From the NCBI RefSeq assembly GCF_000803215.1, contig NZ_JSXC01000030.1, positions 110,293 to 174,292 of the forward strand: 64,000 nt of DNA, given 5' to 3'. The stretch comes from Pectobacterium fontis (GTDB lineage: Bacteria > Pseudomonadota > Gammaproteobacteria > Enterobacterales > Enterobacteriaceae). The position numbers and the translations under genes are program-made. The notes below the pieces were generated by a model. That model saw only the letters and a list, made by a program, of their open reading frames with translations, had not been told where the DNA came from and searched no databases. Positions 19,864-30,996 of this stretch are shown one piece after another (position 1 is the first letter of the stretch; each line of letters starts with the position of its first letter).

Positions 19864-21642
19864 ATGAGCGAACCGCTATATTGCCGCACCTGTGCCACCC
19901 TCAACCAGACACAACGCCCGCGCTACGGCGTGTTGATCCCGCTGTTTTCACGGCTGCTGACGCTGGCGGGGATCGTGGTGCTGATTGGTATGCTGCCGTG
20001 GCTATCCGGTCAGGATCCGGCGCTGGCGCTACTGCGCGCCCGCTCCGGCGATCAGGAAGCCACTGCGGAGACGCTCAATGCCATTCGTCATGCTCTCGGG
20101 TTGGAGCAGGGGCCGCTGCGTTTACTGCTGAACTGGCTGACGGGCTTGCTGCACGGCGATGCGGGCAGCTCCTGGGTTTCAGGTCGGCCAGTGCTCCCGG
20201 GGATGTTGCAGGCGGCGGGCGTTTCGCTCACGCTAATGGCATGCTCCACGCTGGTGGCCTTCACGCTGGCTGCCGTGCTATGCGCTCCCACCTTTCGTCA
20301 CGGGTTACGCGGTCAGGTTCTCCGTTCAGGTGGCCTGTTCGCCGCCTTGTTTACTGCGCTGCCTGAATTTCTGCTGGCGTCATTTCTGCTGATCGTCGGT
20401 GCCGTCTGGCTACAGTGGTTTCCTCCCTATGGCTGGCTGGGGTTGCACTATGCCGTCCTGCCGTCGCTGGCGCTCGGGATTCCGGCAGGCGGTTATCTTG
20501 GCCGAATTATTGCCGACGCCCTCTGCGCTACGTTTAGTGAAAATTGGTTAACTACCTGGAGTGTCGCGGGCGTCAGCCGTCGTCATATTGCGCTGGCGGT
20601 GTTGAAACGCACGTTGCCCAGCGTGATGCCGCTGGTCGGGCTGGTGTTGGTATCGTTAACCGGCGGTGCCATCGCCGTCGAAAAAGTGTTTGCCATTCCC
20701 GGTTTGGGACGCGCCACGCTGGGTGCCGCCGCCGCACAGGATCTCCCCGCATTACAGGCTGGCGTGCTGATTTTATTGCTCATCGCCTCGCTGGCCGGTA
20801 TGGCGGCAGGCGGCGTACGCCTGCTGATTCTCGGCCGTGCCTTGCATAGCGGTGCGATGCCCGTGCCGGAAGAGCACGGTAATCCGGTATCTCGTCATGC
20901 GATCTGGCTGCCTCTCATCTGCGTGCTGTTGCTGACACTGTTGCTGCTGGCGGGTTTACCGCGCGATCCCTATCTCTCCGCTTTTCTGCGTCTGCAACCG
21001 CCATCCTTCGCGCTGCCCTTTGGCGCGGATGCCATGGGGCGAGATGTGCTGGCGCGCGTCGCACACGGCACGTTACATACCTGCCTGCTGGCGCTGGCGG
21101 TGTCGCTGGCCTGTCTGGCGCTTGGCCTGTTTGTCGGCCTGTTCCCACGCCTGCTCACCGGCCCGATCGAAATAGCGAATGCGCTACCGCCGGTGATAGC
21201 TGGGCTATTGGTCGCTGCGGTCAACGGCCCCAGCGCAACGGGGGCGGCGATTGCGGTGATTGCCGTCAGTTGGGCACCGCTGGCAGCCCACACAGCGGCG
21301 CTGGTCGCCGAAATCAATGCGCGCCCCTATATTCGGATGTTGCCGATACTCGGTGTGGGGCCAATACGTCGTAGCCTGTTCTATGTGCTGCCCGCGCTGG
21401 CTGGCCCCCTCTTTCGCCACGCGATGCTACGGCTGCCGGGTATCGCGCTGGCGCTGGCGTCACTCGGCTTTTTAGGATTGGGGGCGTCACCGCCGACGCC
21501 GGAATGGGGACGCGTACTGGCGGAAGGCATGCCGTACATCGAACGCGCCTTCTGGGGCGTACTGGCACCAGCGGCTGCACTCGGCGTGCTGTCGATACTG
21601 GCGGTAAGTGCAGCAAACCTCTCCGGTCGCCACCAACACTAA
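19864..21642 (+). CDS. Fused ABC transporter permease (DppB-DppC type)
   Basis: A 592-residue protein with two permease units in one chain. The first (about residues 20-330) is DppB-like and the second (about 345-592) DppC-like. Each has the ATPase-contact EAA loop: GVSRRHIALAVLKRTLPS in the first and GVGPIRRSLFYVLPALAG in the second. Opp/Nik systems normally use two separate subunits, so the fusion is uncommon. The frame is open throughout. It closes the operon begun at 15314. Confidence 0.85.
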   Translation: MSEPLYCRTCATLNQTQRPRYGVLIPLFSRLLTLAGIVVLIGMLPWLSGQDPALALLRARSGDQEATAETLNAIRHALGLEQGPLRLLLNWLTGLLHGDAGSSWVSGRPVLPGMLQAAGVSLTLMACSTLVAFTLAAVLCAPTFRHGLRGQVLRSGGLFAALFTALPEFLLASFLLIVGAVWLQWFPPYGWLGLHYAVLPSLALGIPAGGYLGRIIADALCATFSENWLTTWSVAGVSRRHIALAVLKRTLPSVMPLVGLVLVSLTGGAIAVEKVFAIPGLGRATLGAAAAQDLPALQAGVLILLLIASLAGMAAGGVRLLILGRALHSGAMPVPEEHGNPVSRHAIWLPLICVLLLTLLLLAGLPRDPYLSAFLRLQPPSFALPFGADAMGRDVLARVAHGTLHTCLLALAVSLACLALGLFVGLFPRLLTGPIEIANALPPVIAGLLVAAVNGPSATGAAIAVIAVSWAPLAAHTAALVAEINARPYIRMLPILGVGPIRRSLFYVLPALAGPLFRHAMLRLPGIALALASLGFLGLGASPPTPEWGRVLAEGMPYIERAFWGVLAPAAALGVLSILAVSAANLSGRHQH

Positions 21643-21787
21643 TTCTACTTTTCCCAATCGCCGCCCCGTCAGATTCATGATGGCGGGTCTGCGCATCTTC
21701 AGTTACGCTGTGAGCTAACCTCTGCCGAGGTACTGAACATGAAGGTATAAAACATGAATAGTGCAGAGCGTGACTAAAGGAGAGAAT

Positions 21788-23248
21788 ATGCACAACAGCG
21801 GATCCCACATCAGTCCTGCCGTGACCCAAACTCTGGATAAACTGGAAGCGCTGTATGATGACGCCGTCTCAGCCCTGCGCGACGCTATCGGCGCGTTCAT
21901 CAATAACGGCACGCTGCCCGATCCCGAGGCGCGTGCGGCGGGGTTATTCGCCTACCCGGCCTTGTGCGTCAGTTGGCGTGGCAATTCAACCGGACACCCC
22001 CGTCACCGCGCCTATGGGCGTTTTACCCATCCCGGCAGTTACTCCACTACCGTCACTCGCCCGGCTTTTTTACGCGCGTATCTGGCGGAGCAACTCATGC
22101 TGCTGGAAGGGGATTATGACGTCACCATTGAGGTCAGCCCGTCACAGCAGGAAATCCCCTTTCCCTATGTTCTCGACGGTTCCGATCTGATCCTCGATCG
22201 TTCCATGAGCGCGGGCATCGCCAAACATTTCCCCACCACCGAGCTATCGCAAATTGGGGACGAGACTGCGGATGGTTTGTTTCACGCCACGACCACATCG
22301 CCGCTGTCACACTTCGACGCGCTGCGCACCGATTTCTCGCTGGCGCGACTACGCCACTATACCGGCACCCCGGTAGAACATATTCAGCCGTTCATCCTTT
22401 TCACCAACTACACCCGCTATGTCGATGAGTTTGTACGCTGGGCCTGTGCGCAGATAGCCGACCCCGATAGCCCCTATGAGGCGCTGTCCTGTGCTGGCGG
22501 CATCTACATCACGGCTGATACGCCCAACCCCGAACAGACGGTGTCCGATCTGGCATGGAAGAACCACCAGATGCCCGCCTATCATCTGATTCCGCGACAG
22601 GGTAAAGGGATTACGATGGTCAATATCGGCGTCGGGCCGTCCAACGCCAAAACCATCTGCGATCATCTCGCGGTAATGCGCCCGCATGCCTGGTTGATGA
22701 TCGGGCACTGCGGTGGCCTGCGTGAAAGCCAGTCCATTGGCGATTACGTGCTGGCGCACGCGTACCTGCGTGACGATCATGTGCTGGATGCCGTGTTGCC
22801 GCCGGACATCCCGATCCCCAGCATCGCCGAAGTGCAGCGCGCGCTGTATGACGCCACCAAGATGGTTAGCGGTATGCCGGGGGAAGAAGTCAAACAACGC
22901 CTGCGCACCGGCACCGTCGTCACCACCGATGACCGTAACTGGGAACTGCGCTACGCGGCCTCCGCTCTGCGGTTTAACCTGAGTCGCGCCGTCGCGGTAG
23001 ATATGGAAAGCGCAACGATTGCCGCACAGGGTTATCGCTTCCGCGTGCCTTATGGCACGCTGCTATGCGTGTCGGACAAACCGTTGCACGGAGAGATCAA
23101 GCTGCCGGGACAGGCAAACCGTTTCTATGAAGGGGCGATTTCGGAGCATTTGCAGATTGGCATTTGCGCCATCGATCTGCTGCGGGCGGAAAGCGACAAG
23201 CTGCACTCACGCAAGCTGCGTACCTTTAACGAACCGCCGTTCCGCTAA
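21788..23248 (+). CDS. amn: AMP nucleosidase
   Basis: Amn hydrolyses AMP to adenine and ribose 5-phosphate, helping to set adenylate levels. From MHNSGSHISPAVTQ the protein has 486 residues (E. coli 484), with the N-terminal regulatory domain followed by the nucleoside-phosphorylase-like catalytic domain (VNIGVGPSNAKTICDHLAV, GHCGGLRESQSIGDYV, VAVDMESATIAAQG). GGAGA stands just before this ATG, so it is preferred to the start at 21761. A strong terminator follows. Confidence 0.96.
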   Translation: MHNSGSHISPAVTQTLDKLEALYDDAVSALRDAIGAFINNGTLPDPEARAAGLFAYPALCVSWRGNSTGHPRHRAYGRFTHPGSYSTTVTRPAFLRAYLAEQLMLLEGDYDVTIEVSPSQQEIPFPYVLDGSDLILDRSMSAGIAKHFPTTELSQIGDETADGLFHATTTSPLSHFDALRTDFSLARLRHYTGTPVEHIQPFILFTNYTRYVDEFVRWACAQIADPDSPYEALSCAGGIYITADTPNPEQTVSDLAWKNHQMPAYHLIPRQGKGITMVNIGVGPSNAKTICDHLAVMRPHAWLMIGHCGGLRESQSIGDYVLAHAYLRDDHVLDAVLPPDIPIPSIAEVQRALYDATKMVSGMPGEEVKQRLRTGTVVTTDDRNWELRYAASALRFNLSRAVAVDMESATIAAQGYRFRVPYGTLLCVSDKPLHGEIKLPGQANRFYEGAISEHLQIGICAIDLLRAESDKLHSRKLRTFNEPPFR

Positions 23249-23261
23249 TGGGATAACATCT

Positions 23262-23304
23262 GTGCAAAACGGACAACCGCGGTTTGCGGGTGTCCGTTTT
23301 GCAC
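23262..23304 (+). terminator. Terminator after amn
   Basis: An 18-19-bp stem (GTGCAAAACGGACA.CCGC paired with GCGG.TGTCCGTTTTGCAC) with a short loop begins 13 bases after the amn stop. Its length and symmetry suggest it also blocks transcription from the opposite side. Confidence 0.8.
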
Positions 23305-23382
23305 TCATTTCCGGTTCCTCAGCCGCGAAGCACAGCAGGTCAAAAAATCTGCCCACGTATAACTTCAGCCCCAATCAGGATG

Positions 23383-24285
23383 TTAACGCTGACGTGTCGT
23401 AATCATTTTCGGGTTGCGCTGAAAGTAACGCGTAAAGGCCAGACTAAAATTAGCGGGGTGTCGGTAGCCCACTTGCCAGGCCGTTTGCGCCACCTGAAAT
23501 CCCTGTTCTAATAGCTGATGCGCACGATCCATGCGCATCCGCAATAACATCTGACCCGGCGTGGTCGCAAAACAACGGTGAAAACCGAGCTTGAGCCTGG
23601 ATTCGCTCATCCCCGCCTGAGCCGCAATACAGGCCAACGTTAACGGCTCGGCCAGGTGTTCCTCCATCCAGCGACAGACCCGCGCTAATTGCTGTCGCTC
23701 CTGTTGCTGGATGCCACCCCGCCGCGCTTCCGGTTGCAGAAGATGCCGATACTGCGCCAGCAAACTTAACGCATGAATGTGACGATTCAGTGGGTCATCA
23801 CCCTCACACAACGCCTTTACATGATTCAGACTGGCTACAGAGATAGGCGTCAAGGCTCGTTGTTGCACCCCGTTATGACTAAACAGGTGTTCCGCGCAAT
23901 CAATGCCCAAGTAGCGACTCACCGCCGTTTTCCCCACCAACAACCGTAACTGATCGACCTGCTGTTGAGCCTGATAATGGCGTTCCCCCATGCTGGCACC
24001 AAACGTCGTGATCGTGACATGCTGTTGACGAAACCAGACCTGCGCACCGCAGCTATCGTAATAGGCCGATTCCCCTGCCAGCGCAAACGTCATCACCAGC
24101 ATCGGCTGTGAATGTGGATGTTGAGTTTCCTCGATTAAAGCGTGATGTGGGCGGTATAACGAACGAACCAAAGACAGATCAGCTTCAATGCCACTGAAAT
24201 CTGACCAGCATTCACCCAGGCCATCAGGCAGGATTCGACGAGAGCCAGAAAGATGGGCATCACTCACACGGCACCGCTTCATCAT
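23383..24285 (-). CDS. AraC-family transcriptional regulator (PchR-like)
   Basis: A 300-residue regulator with the two-helix-turn-helix AraC/XylS domain at its C terminus (about residues 205-298; ACIAAQAGMSESRLKLGFHRCF and QTAWQVGYRHPANFSLAFTRYFQ). GGAGGCGAG directly before the ATG is a strong ribosome site. The N-terminal half is not a recognisable sugar-binding cupin, and the overall form recalls siderophore regulators such as PchR and YbtA. It is divergent from a methyltransferase, with a Fur-box-like sequence in the shared 165-base gap. The ligand is unknown. Confidence 0.8.
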   Translation of the reverse strand: MMKRCRVSDAHLSGSRRILPDGLGECWSDFSGIEADLSLVRSLYRPHHALIEETQHPHSQPMLVMTFALAGESAYYDSCGAQVWFRQQHVTITTFGASMGERHYQAQQQVDQLRLLVGKTAVSRYLGIDCAEHLFSHNGVQQRALTPISVASLNHVKALCEGDDPLNRHIHALSLLAQYRHLLQPEARRGGIQQQERQQLARVCRWMEEHLAEPLTLACIAAQAGMSESRLKLGFHRCFATTPGQMLLRMRMDRAHQLLEQGFQVAQTAWQVGYRHPANFSLAFTRYFQRNPKMITTRQR

Positions 24286-24384
24286 CTCGCCTCCGTTGCT
24301 GTCTTTGCATCATCGTCCCCAGCTTCTTTCGCCTATCTGAACGTTTCGCATAGGAAAAACGCCGTCTCGCATAACAATCAACAT

Positions 24385-24403
24385 AATAACCATTCTCATT
24401 TAT
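24385..24403. promoter_or_regulatory. Fur-box-like sequence between the AraC gene and methyltransferase
   Basis: The segment contains ATAACCATTCTCATTTA, matching the 19-bp Fur consensus at 11 of 19 positions, and 15 of 19 in the shifted ATTCTCATT-type register. It sits between divergent starts at 24285 and 24451. Confidence 0.4.
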
Positions 24404-24450
24404 AGATAGCATATTCCCTATCGACTGACCATCAATGAGAAAGCGCACTT

Positions 24451-25437
24451 ATGAATCCATTAGCGACATTATGGCAGCTTGCCGCCAGCAGTGTGCAAGC
24501 TGACGCCTTACATCTGGCGTTAGAAATGCAGATTTTTGACCGATTGGAGGAAACCACTACACCGGAGCAACTGGCAAACCAATTGGGTTGGCAACCGGAG
24601 AAAACCGGTTTTTTACTTGAACTGCTGTGGAGTATGCAGTTCCTGACGCGTCATCATGACGGCTATCGCACCGTCCCCGCCTGTGTCGCCGTGCTCTGTC
24701 GCAGCAATCCGCGCTTTCTGGGTGACGCCTGGCGTTTTCGCCTCACCAGCCTGCGCCAGTTTGGAAAGGGACTCGGCGAAGGAATGCATCTCCCTCTGCC
24801 TGCGCAGTTGAGCGAGTTACCCCGTGATACCGCGTGGGCCAACGCAGCAGAGCAGCAAATCGCACAGGAACAGCGTGCGATAACGGCAGATCTTGCTGAA
24901 TATGTGCTCGCCAGCCTGCCGGATTTCCCACAAGTCAGACACGTTCTCGATCTGGGCAGCGGCCCCGGTTGGGTGGCGATTACGCTGGCGCGGCGTCATG
25001 CTCAGATCTCCGGCACCGTCTATGACCTGCCGCAAACGGCTGCCGTGGCACAGCGCAATATCGACGCCGCTGGGCTATCCGCCAGACTGTCGGCACACAG
25101 CGGTACATTTCCCAGTGACAAATACGATCTGATCTGGAGTTCTTCTTTCCTCCATTTTGTTGAAGATATTCCCAGCATGTTGGTTAGGCTCTATGAGGCG
25201 CTGACGCCGGAAGGAACACTGGTGCTGGCACAGGCGGAAATTGCAGAAGAAGCTAACGATGCCGCTCCGGTTCTGTCGTTCTACCTGCCGTTGCAAATGA
25301 GCGGGCGTCACGTTACGCGAGAAGGACAACTGACACAGTGGCTCATTGAGGCGGGGTTCACCGCTGTCGAAACCCGACGTCATCAGGCCTTTCCCATGGC
25401 GCCACTGAATGTGTTGATTGCGCGTAAATCCCCCTAA
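24451..25437 (+). CDS. SAM-dependent O-methyltransferase (family 2)
   Basis: A 328-residue class I methyltransferase of the plant-type or hydroxyneurosporene O-methyltransferase family. It has an N-terminal dimerisation winged helix (about 1-90), then the SAM loop VLDLGSGPGWVAITLA (about 166) and the ALTPEGTLVLAQAEI strand. Such enzymes methylate hydroxyls of small aromatics or secondary metabolites. No biosynthetic genes adjoin, so the substrate is unknown. The divergent AraC-type regulator and Fur-like site suggest iron-responsive control. Confidence 0.75.
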   Translation: MNPLATLWQLAASSVQADALHLALEMQIFDRLEETTTPEQLANQLGWQPEKTGFLLELLWSMQFLTRHHDGYRTVPACVAVLCRSNPRFLGDAWRFRLTSLRQFGKGLGEGMHLPLPAQLSELPRDTAWANAAEQQIAQEQRAITADLAEYVLASLPDFPQVRHVLDLGSGPGWVAITLARRHAQISGTVYDLPQTAAVAQRNIDAAGLSARLSAHSGTFPSDKYDLIWSSSFLHFVEDIPSMLVRLYEALTPEGTLVLAQAEIAEEANDAAPVLSFYLPLQMSGRHVTREGQLTQWLIEAGFTAVETRRHQAFPMAPLNVLIARKSP

Positions 25438-25470
25438 CTGCCAATGCGACGGGCATCCTCCTCAGCATGT

Positions 25471-25503
25471 AAAAAAGCCAGTCAGTGAGGGCTGACTGGC
25501 TTT
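25471..25503. terminator. Bidirectional terminator
   Basis: The 12-bp stem AAAGCCAGTCAG/CTGACTGGCTTT has a 5-6-base loop, with A and T tracts on both sides. It separates the converging methyltransferase and patA genes. Confidence 0.85.
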
Positions 25504-25545
25504 CGGGATGAATATAATAACGTGTTACACGTTCCGTTTCTTTTT

Positions 25546-27272
<1,727 letters not shown>

Positions 27273-28697
27273 TCAATGCCGAATCATGATGTGACGCACG
27301 ATGGTGTAATCTTCCAGACCGTACATCGACATATCTTTGCCGTAGCCGGACAGTTTTTGCCCGCCGTGTGGCATTTCGCTGACCAGCATAAAGTGGGTGT
27401 TTACCCAGGTACAGCCGTACTGAAGACAGGCAGCCAGACGGTGCGCTCGCCCGATATCACGCGTCCAGACCGATGAAGCTAAGCCGTAATTCGACGCATT
27501 CGCCCAGCCAATCACCTGCGCCTCGTCGTCAAACGGCGTGATCGATATCACCGGGCCAAATACCTCTTTCTGTACGATCTCGTCTTCCTGCTTCGCCCCC
27601 GCCAATACCGTAGGCTGGAAGTAGAATCCTTGCCCTTTCACCCGCTCGCCACCGGTCACTACCGTGATGTGCGGCAGCGCTTTGGCGCGTTCGACAAAAC
27701 CAATGACGCGTTCAAGCTGCGGTTCGGTGATCAACGGCCCCAGTTCGGTTGTTTCATCGTGCGGATCGCCCATTTTCAGCGTCGATACCGCGTTGCCTAA
27801 TGCCTCTACGACCTCATCGTAGACCGCGCGCTGCACATACAACCGACAGGCCGCGGTACAGTCCTGACCCGCGTTGTAGAAACCGAAGCTACGGATCCCA
27901 TCAACGACCTGATCGATATTCGCATCGTCAAAAATTATCACCGGCGCTTTACCGCCCAGCTCCATGTGCGTCCGTTTTACGCTCGCGGCAGTATGCGACA
28001 AAATGTGCGCGCCGGTCGCTATCGACCCCGTCAGCGACACCATGTTCACTTTCTCATGCCCCGTCAGCGCATCACCGATGTCTGCACCACGCCCGAACAG
28101 AATATTCACTACGCCAGCCGGCAGGATATCCGCCAGCAGATGCGCCAGATAGAACGTGGTCAACGGGGTTTGCTCCGCTGGTTTCAACACCACGCAGTTC
28201 CCTGCCGCCAGCGCCGGGGCCAGCTTCCACGATGCCATCATCAGCGGATAATTCCACGGGGCGATGGATGCGACGACCCCAACCGGATCGCGCCGGATCA
28301 TGGAGGTGTGCCCTTCGAGATACTCTCCCGCCGCCGAACCGCTCAGGCAACGCGCCGCACCAGCAAAAAAGCGAAACACATCGGCGACCGCAGGGAGTTC
28401 ATCATTTAGCGCCGCATGGTAGGGTTTCCCACAGTTCAGCGATTCAAGCTCGGCGAACATCTCGGCATTTTCTTCAATGGCATCGGCAATCTGTAGCAAC
28501 AGCGTCGCACGCGTTTTCGGCGTGGTTTGTCCCCAGTGCGCAAAGGCAGACTCCGCGGCCAGAACGGCTGCATCAACCTGGTGCAGATCGGCTTGCGCAA
28601 TGACGGCAAGTTGCTCTCCCGTTGCAGGGTTGAATACTGGCAACGCTTCGCCTTTCCCCGCGACCAGCTTGCCTTCTATCAGTAATTTGTCATGCAT
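27273..28697 (-). CDS. patD: Aminobutyraldehyde dehydrogenase PatD
   Basis: PatD oxidises 4-aminobutanal (in equilibrium with 1-pyrroline) to 4-aminobutyrate with NAD, the second step of putrescine breakdown. The 474-residue aldehyde dehydrogenase carries the NAD fold ([32 protein letters not shown]), catalytic Glu in [11 protein letters not shown], and catalytic Cys in [14 protein letters not shown]. The length equals E. coli PatD. Adjacency to patA supports the substrate. Confidence 0.94.
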   Translation of the reverse strand: MHDKLLIEGKLVAGKGEALPVFNPATGEQLAVIAQADLHQVDAAVLAAESAFAHWGQTTPKTRATLLLQIADAIEENAEMFAELESLNCGKPYHAALNDELPAVADVFRFFAGAARCLSGSAAGEYLEGHTSMIRRDPVGVVASIAPWNYPLMMASWKLAPALAAGNCVVLKPAEQTPLTTFYLAHLLADILPAGVVNILFGRGADIGDALTGHEKVNMVSLTGSIATGAHILSHTAASVKRTHMELGGKAPVIIFDDANIDQVVDGIRSFGFYNAGQDCTAACRLYVQRAVYDEVVEALGNAVSTLKMGDPHDETTELGPLITEPQLERVIGFVERAKALPHITVVTGGERVKGQGFYFQPTVLAGAKQEDEIVQKEVFGPVISITPFDDEAQVIGWANASNYGLASSVWTRDIGRAHRLAACLQYGCTWVNTHFMLVSEMPHGGQKLSGYGKDMSMYGLEDYTIVRHIMIRH

Positions 28698-28817
28698 ACA
28701 TTTTCCTTACAGAGAGAAAACGGTGGTGTGTTTCATCACTATCTGCAAAATGTTGGTGCAAAAAACCTGCCACTTTATGTTTGATAACTAATCGGTTTCG
28801 CAACAAGCGGCATCACA

Positions 28818-28979
28818 TTAAGGCGTGTTATCCGACGCTTTCCTCGTCTGCGTCGCGGCCTGTCTGGCTTCTTCCGCCAGCGCCTCAATGTCCTCTTCCG
28901 TCAGTTGATCTGACGCTTCATGTACCTTTGCCAGCCCTTCACTGACCGTCACGTCTTTAGGATCGTCTTTCGTCGCCAT
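28818..28979 (-). CDS. Small acidic protein of unknown function
   Basis: A 53-residue frame on the minus strand, starting MATKDDPKDVTVSEG and ending RKASDNTP, rich in Asp, Glu and Ala and likely helical in the middle (DQLTEEDIEALAEEARQAA). AGAGGA stands 6 bases before the ATG at 28979; an in-frame ATG at 28985 is a poorer choice. It lies between patD and the divergent hasI. No family was recognised. Confidence 0.6.
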   Translation of the reverse strand: MATKDDPKDVTVSEGLAKVHEASDQLTEEDIEALAEEARQAATQTRKASDNTP

Positions 28980-29086
28980 CGTCATTCCTCTCAATGAAAT
29001 AGTACGTCAACACCGATAAGTGTAGCCGATGGCAAAAATCCGCCACTCTGAAGAAGATTTAACGCTACTTTCCGGCTCGTCATATG

Positions 29087-29101
29087 TGATAATAATTATC
29101 A
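29087..29101. promoter_or_regulatory. Fur box upstream of hasI
   Basis: TGATAATAATTATCA is a perfect 7-1-7 palindrome identical in form to the core Fur operator. It lies about 140 bases before the hasI start and predicts iron repression of the sigma/anti-sigma pair. Confidence 0.8.
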
Positions 29102-29243
29102 ATTACATTAAATTTATTATTCAGGGCCTTACCCCGTCGACGTCAACGGACAGTACGTGCACCGTTATGGCGCGCGTCGTGACAAGGGAAAGGGGTTCTG
29201 TTGCCGCAAAGGCGGCAGGAAGGTCACCTGACGGGACGTTGAC

Positions 29244-29753
29244 ATGTCAGAGTCTGAACTCAGAATACTGTTCAACCACTATGCAGAACGGTTAGAACGC
29301 TATCTCACTCATAAACTGCGTGATCCTCAGGCAGCAGCCGATCTGGTGCAAGAGAGTTTTTTACGGTTGGCGCAACGACTGGAACAGCAGGACGATGTCG
29401 ACGACAAAAAAGCGTATCTTTATAAGACAGCAAATAATTTGCTACTCGACCATATTCGCCACCAACAGCGCTGGCAGATGGCGACGTCTGTTGACGACGT
29501 GGAAACAACGCTGGAATATCTGCCGGATGCCGCGCCTCAGCTCGATCAAACAGCCATCGCTCAACAGGAGTTGGAACGTCTGGCAAACGTATTGGCAACA
29601 TTGCCAGAACGCACGCAGTTGATATTTCATCTGCACCGGTTTGAACACATGACGCAGGCGCAAATTGCTCAGCAGTTGGCGATTTCTCTCAGCACGGTTG
29701 AGAAACACCTTGCCATGACGCTGCATGCGATGATGGCAAGTCGCTCCTCGTGA
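29244..29753 (+). CDS. hasI: ECF sigma factor HasI
   Basis: A 169-residue FecI-type extracytoplasmic-function sigma factor that should switch on the heme-uptake genes when heme-loaded hemophore binds HasR. Region 2 is at the N terminus (DLVQESFLRLAQR, KAYLYKTANNLLLDHIR) and region 4 at the C terminus (LPERTQLIFHLHRFEHMTQAQIA, then AISLSTVEKHLA). It is followed by the anti-sigma gene hasS and preceded by a Fur box. The specific identity rests on position in front of hasS-hasR-hasA. Confidence 0.88.
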   Translation: MSESELRILFNHYAERLERYLTHKLRDPQAAADLVQESFLRLAQRLEQQDDVDDKKAYLYKTANNLLLDHIRHQQRWQMATSVDDVETTLEYLPDAAPQLDQTAIAQQELERLANVLATLPERTQLIFHLHRFEHMTQAQIAQQLAISLSTVEKHLAMTLHAMMASRSS

Positions 29754-29870
29754 GCATCATCACTATGCTGAAAACCATCGACCATCATGAAATAATCACA
29801 AATTATTTACGGGTTTATTGCCGTCAGACGTCTACTTATTTAGAGACCCTACCTACTCCAGGCCTATAAC

Positions 29871-30839
29871 ATGAATGATTATCCCCCTGAAATCCAGCAG
29901 CAGGCAGCACGCTGGGCCATACGTTTGGCCGAAGCGCCGCTGGACGATGAACAGGAGCTGACATTCCAGCACTGGCTGGCACAGGATGCGCGCCATCGCC
30001 ATGCGCTGGAACAAGCAGGGAGGCTCTGGCATGGACTCGGCGCGCTCAGCGCGGAACAGCAACGGGTACTACAAAAACAAGGGCAGCAACCACACCCTGT
30101 GGTCGCGTTACCCGTCAAACGCGTGAATCGTGCGACGCAGTGGAAAATTGCAGCGTTATTACTGTTAGGGGTGAGTATCGGCACTACGTGGCTTTCCGAC
30201 GGCATCCTGCTGCTGCGCTCGGATTATCATACAACGCATCAGGTGAGACAGGTTACGCTGCCCGATGGCAGTCAGGTTGATATGGATGCGGGCAGCGCCA
30301 TTGCCCTCGCCTACTCGTCGCAAGAACGACGGGTCACGCTGCTGCAAGGCACCGCCTGGTTTACCGTCGCACCGACCCGCGCCCAGGAAAAACGGCCTTT
30401 TCTGGTCGAGGCCGCATCAGGCACCACACGGGCATTGGGTACGCAGTTTATTGTGCAAAACACCTCACAGGCAACGAGCGTCGGCGTGGTGGAGCACAGC
30501 GTTCAGGTAACAGCAAACGGGCAAACGCTGCGGCTTGATGAGCAACAGGGGGCACGCTATACCGAACAAGGGATGACTCGCCTCCCCGGATGGAATAGCC
30601 GCGAGCGCGGCGACTGGCGGCGCGGCCTGCTGATATTTGATCAACAACCGCTGGCTATCGTGATCGCCCGCATCAATCAATATCGTTCGGGGACGATCGT
30701 GATTCCCAGTACAACGCTGCGCCAGCGTCAGGTCAGCGGCATTTTTTCGCTGAACGAACTGGATGGCGCACTGCAAACCATCGCCACTGAACTGGGTGCC
30801 AAAACGGTTTCACTACCCGGCGTCACCGTTCTGTACTGA
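29871..30839 (+). CDS. hasS: Anti-sigma factor HasS (FecR family)
   Basis: HasS holds HasI inactive and relays the signal from the outer-membrane receptor. The 322-residue protein has the cytoplasmic FecR N-terminal domain (AARWAIRLAEAPLDDEQELTF and the HWLAQDARHRHALEQA segment), one membrane helix around residues 88-108 (WKIAALLLLGVSIGTTWLS), and the periplasmic FecR domain (VTLPDGSQVDMDAGSAIAL). It lies 117 bases after hasI and before hasR. Confidence 0.88.
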   Translation: MNDYPPEIQQQAARWAIRLAEAPLDDEQELTFQHWLAQDARHRHALEQAGRLWHGLGALSAEQQRVLQKQGQQPHPVVALPVKRVNRATQWKIAALLLLGVSIGTTWLSDGILLLRSDYHTTHQVRQVTLPDGSQVDMDAGSAIALAYSSQERRVTLLQGTAWFTVAPTRAQEKRPFLVEAASGTTRALGTQFIVQNTSQATSVGVVEHSVQVTANGQTLRLDEQQGARYTEQGMTRLPGWNSRERGDWRRGLLIFDQQPLAIVIARINQYRSGTIVIPSTTLRQRQVSGIFSLNELDGALQTIATELGAKTVSLPGVTVLY

Positions 30840-30996
30840 CCCTCTCTTCGCATACGCCTTTCCCACTCCAGCCATACCGCTCAGGCATGGCTGTGTTTCA
30901 TCAATATCCTTAATATTCACAAGGTCGCAACGTACCAGAGAAAAAAATTTAAATATTTTTTTACGGGTTCTGTCATCTCAGCCGTCTTCATATTTA

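Noticed and set aside
21650..21787. PhoB box in front of amn
   Set aside because: I looked for the CTGTCAT-type direct repeats and found none.
27749..28603. 284-codon plus-strand open frame
   Set aside because: It is antisense to patD, with a low-complexity Arg/Ser/Pro composition.
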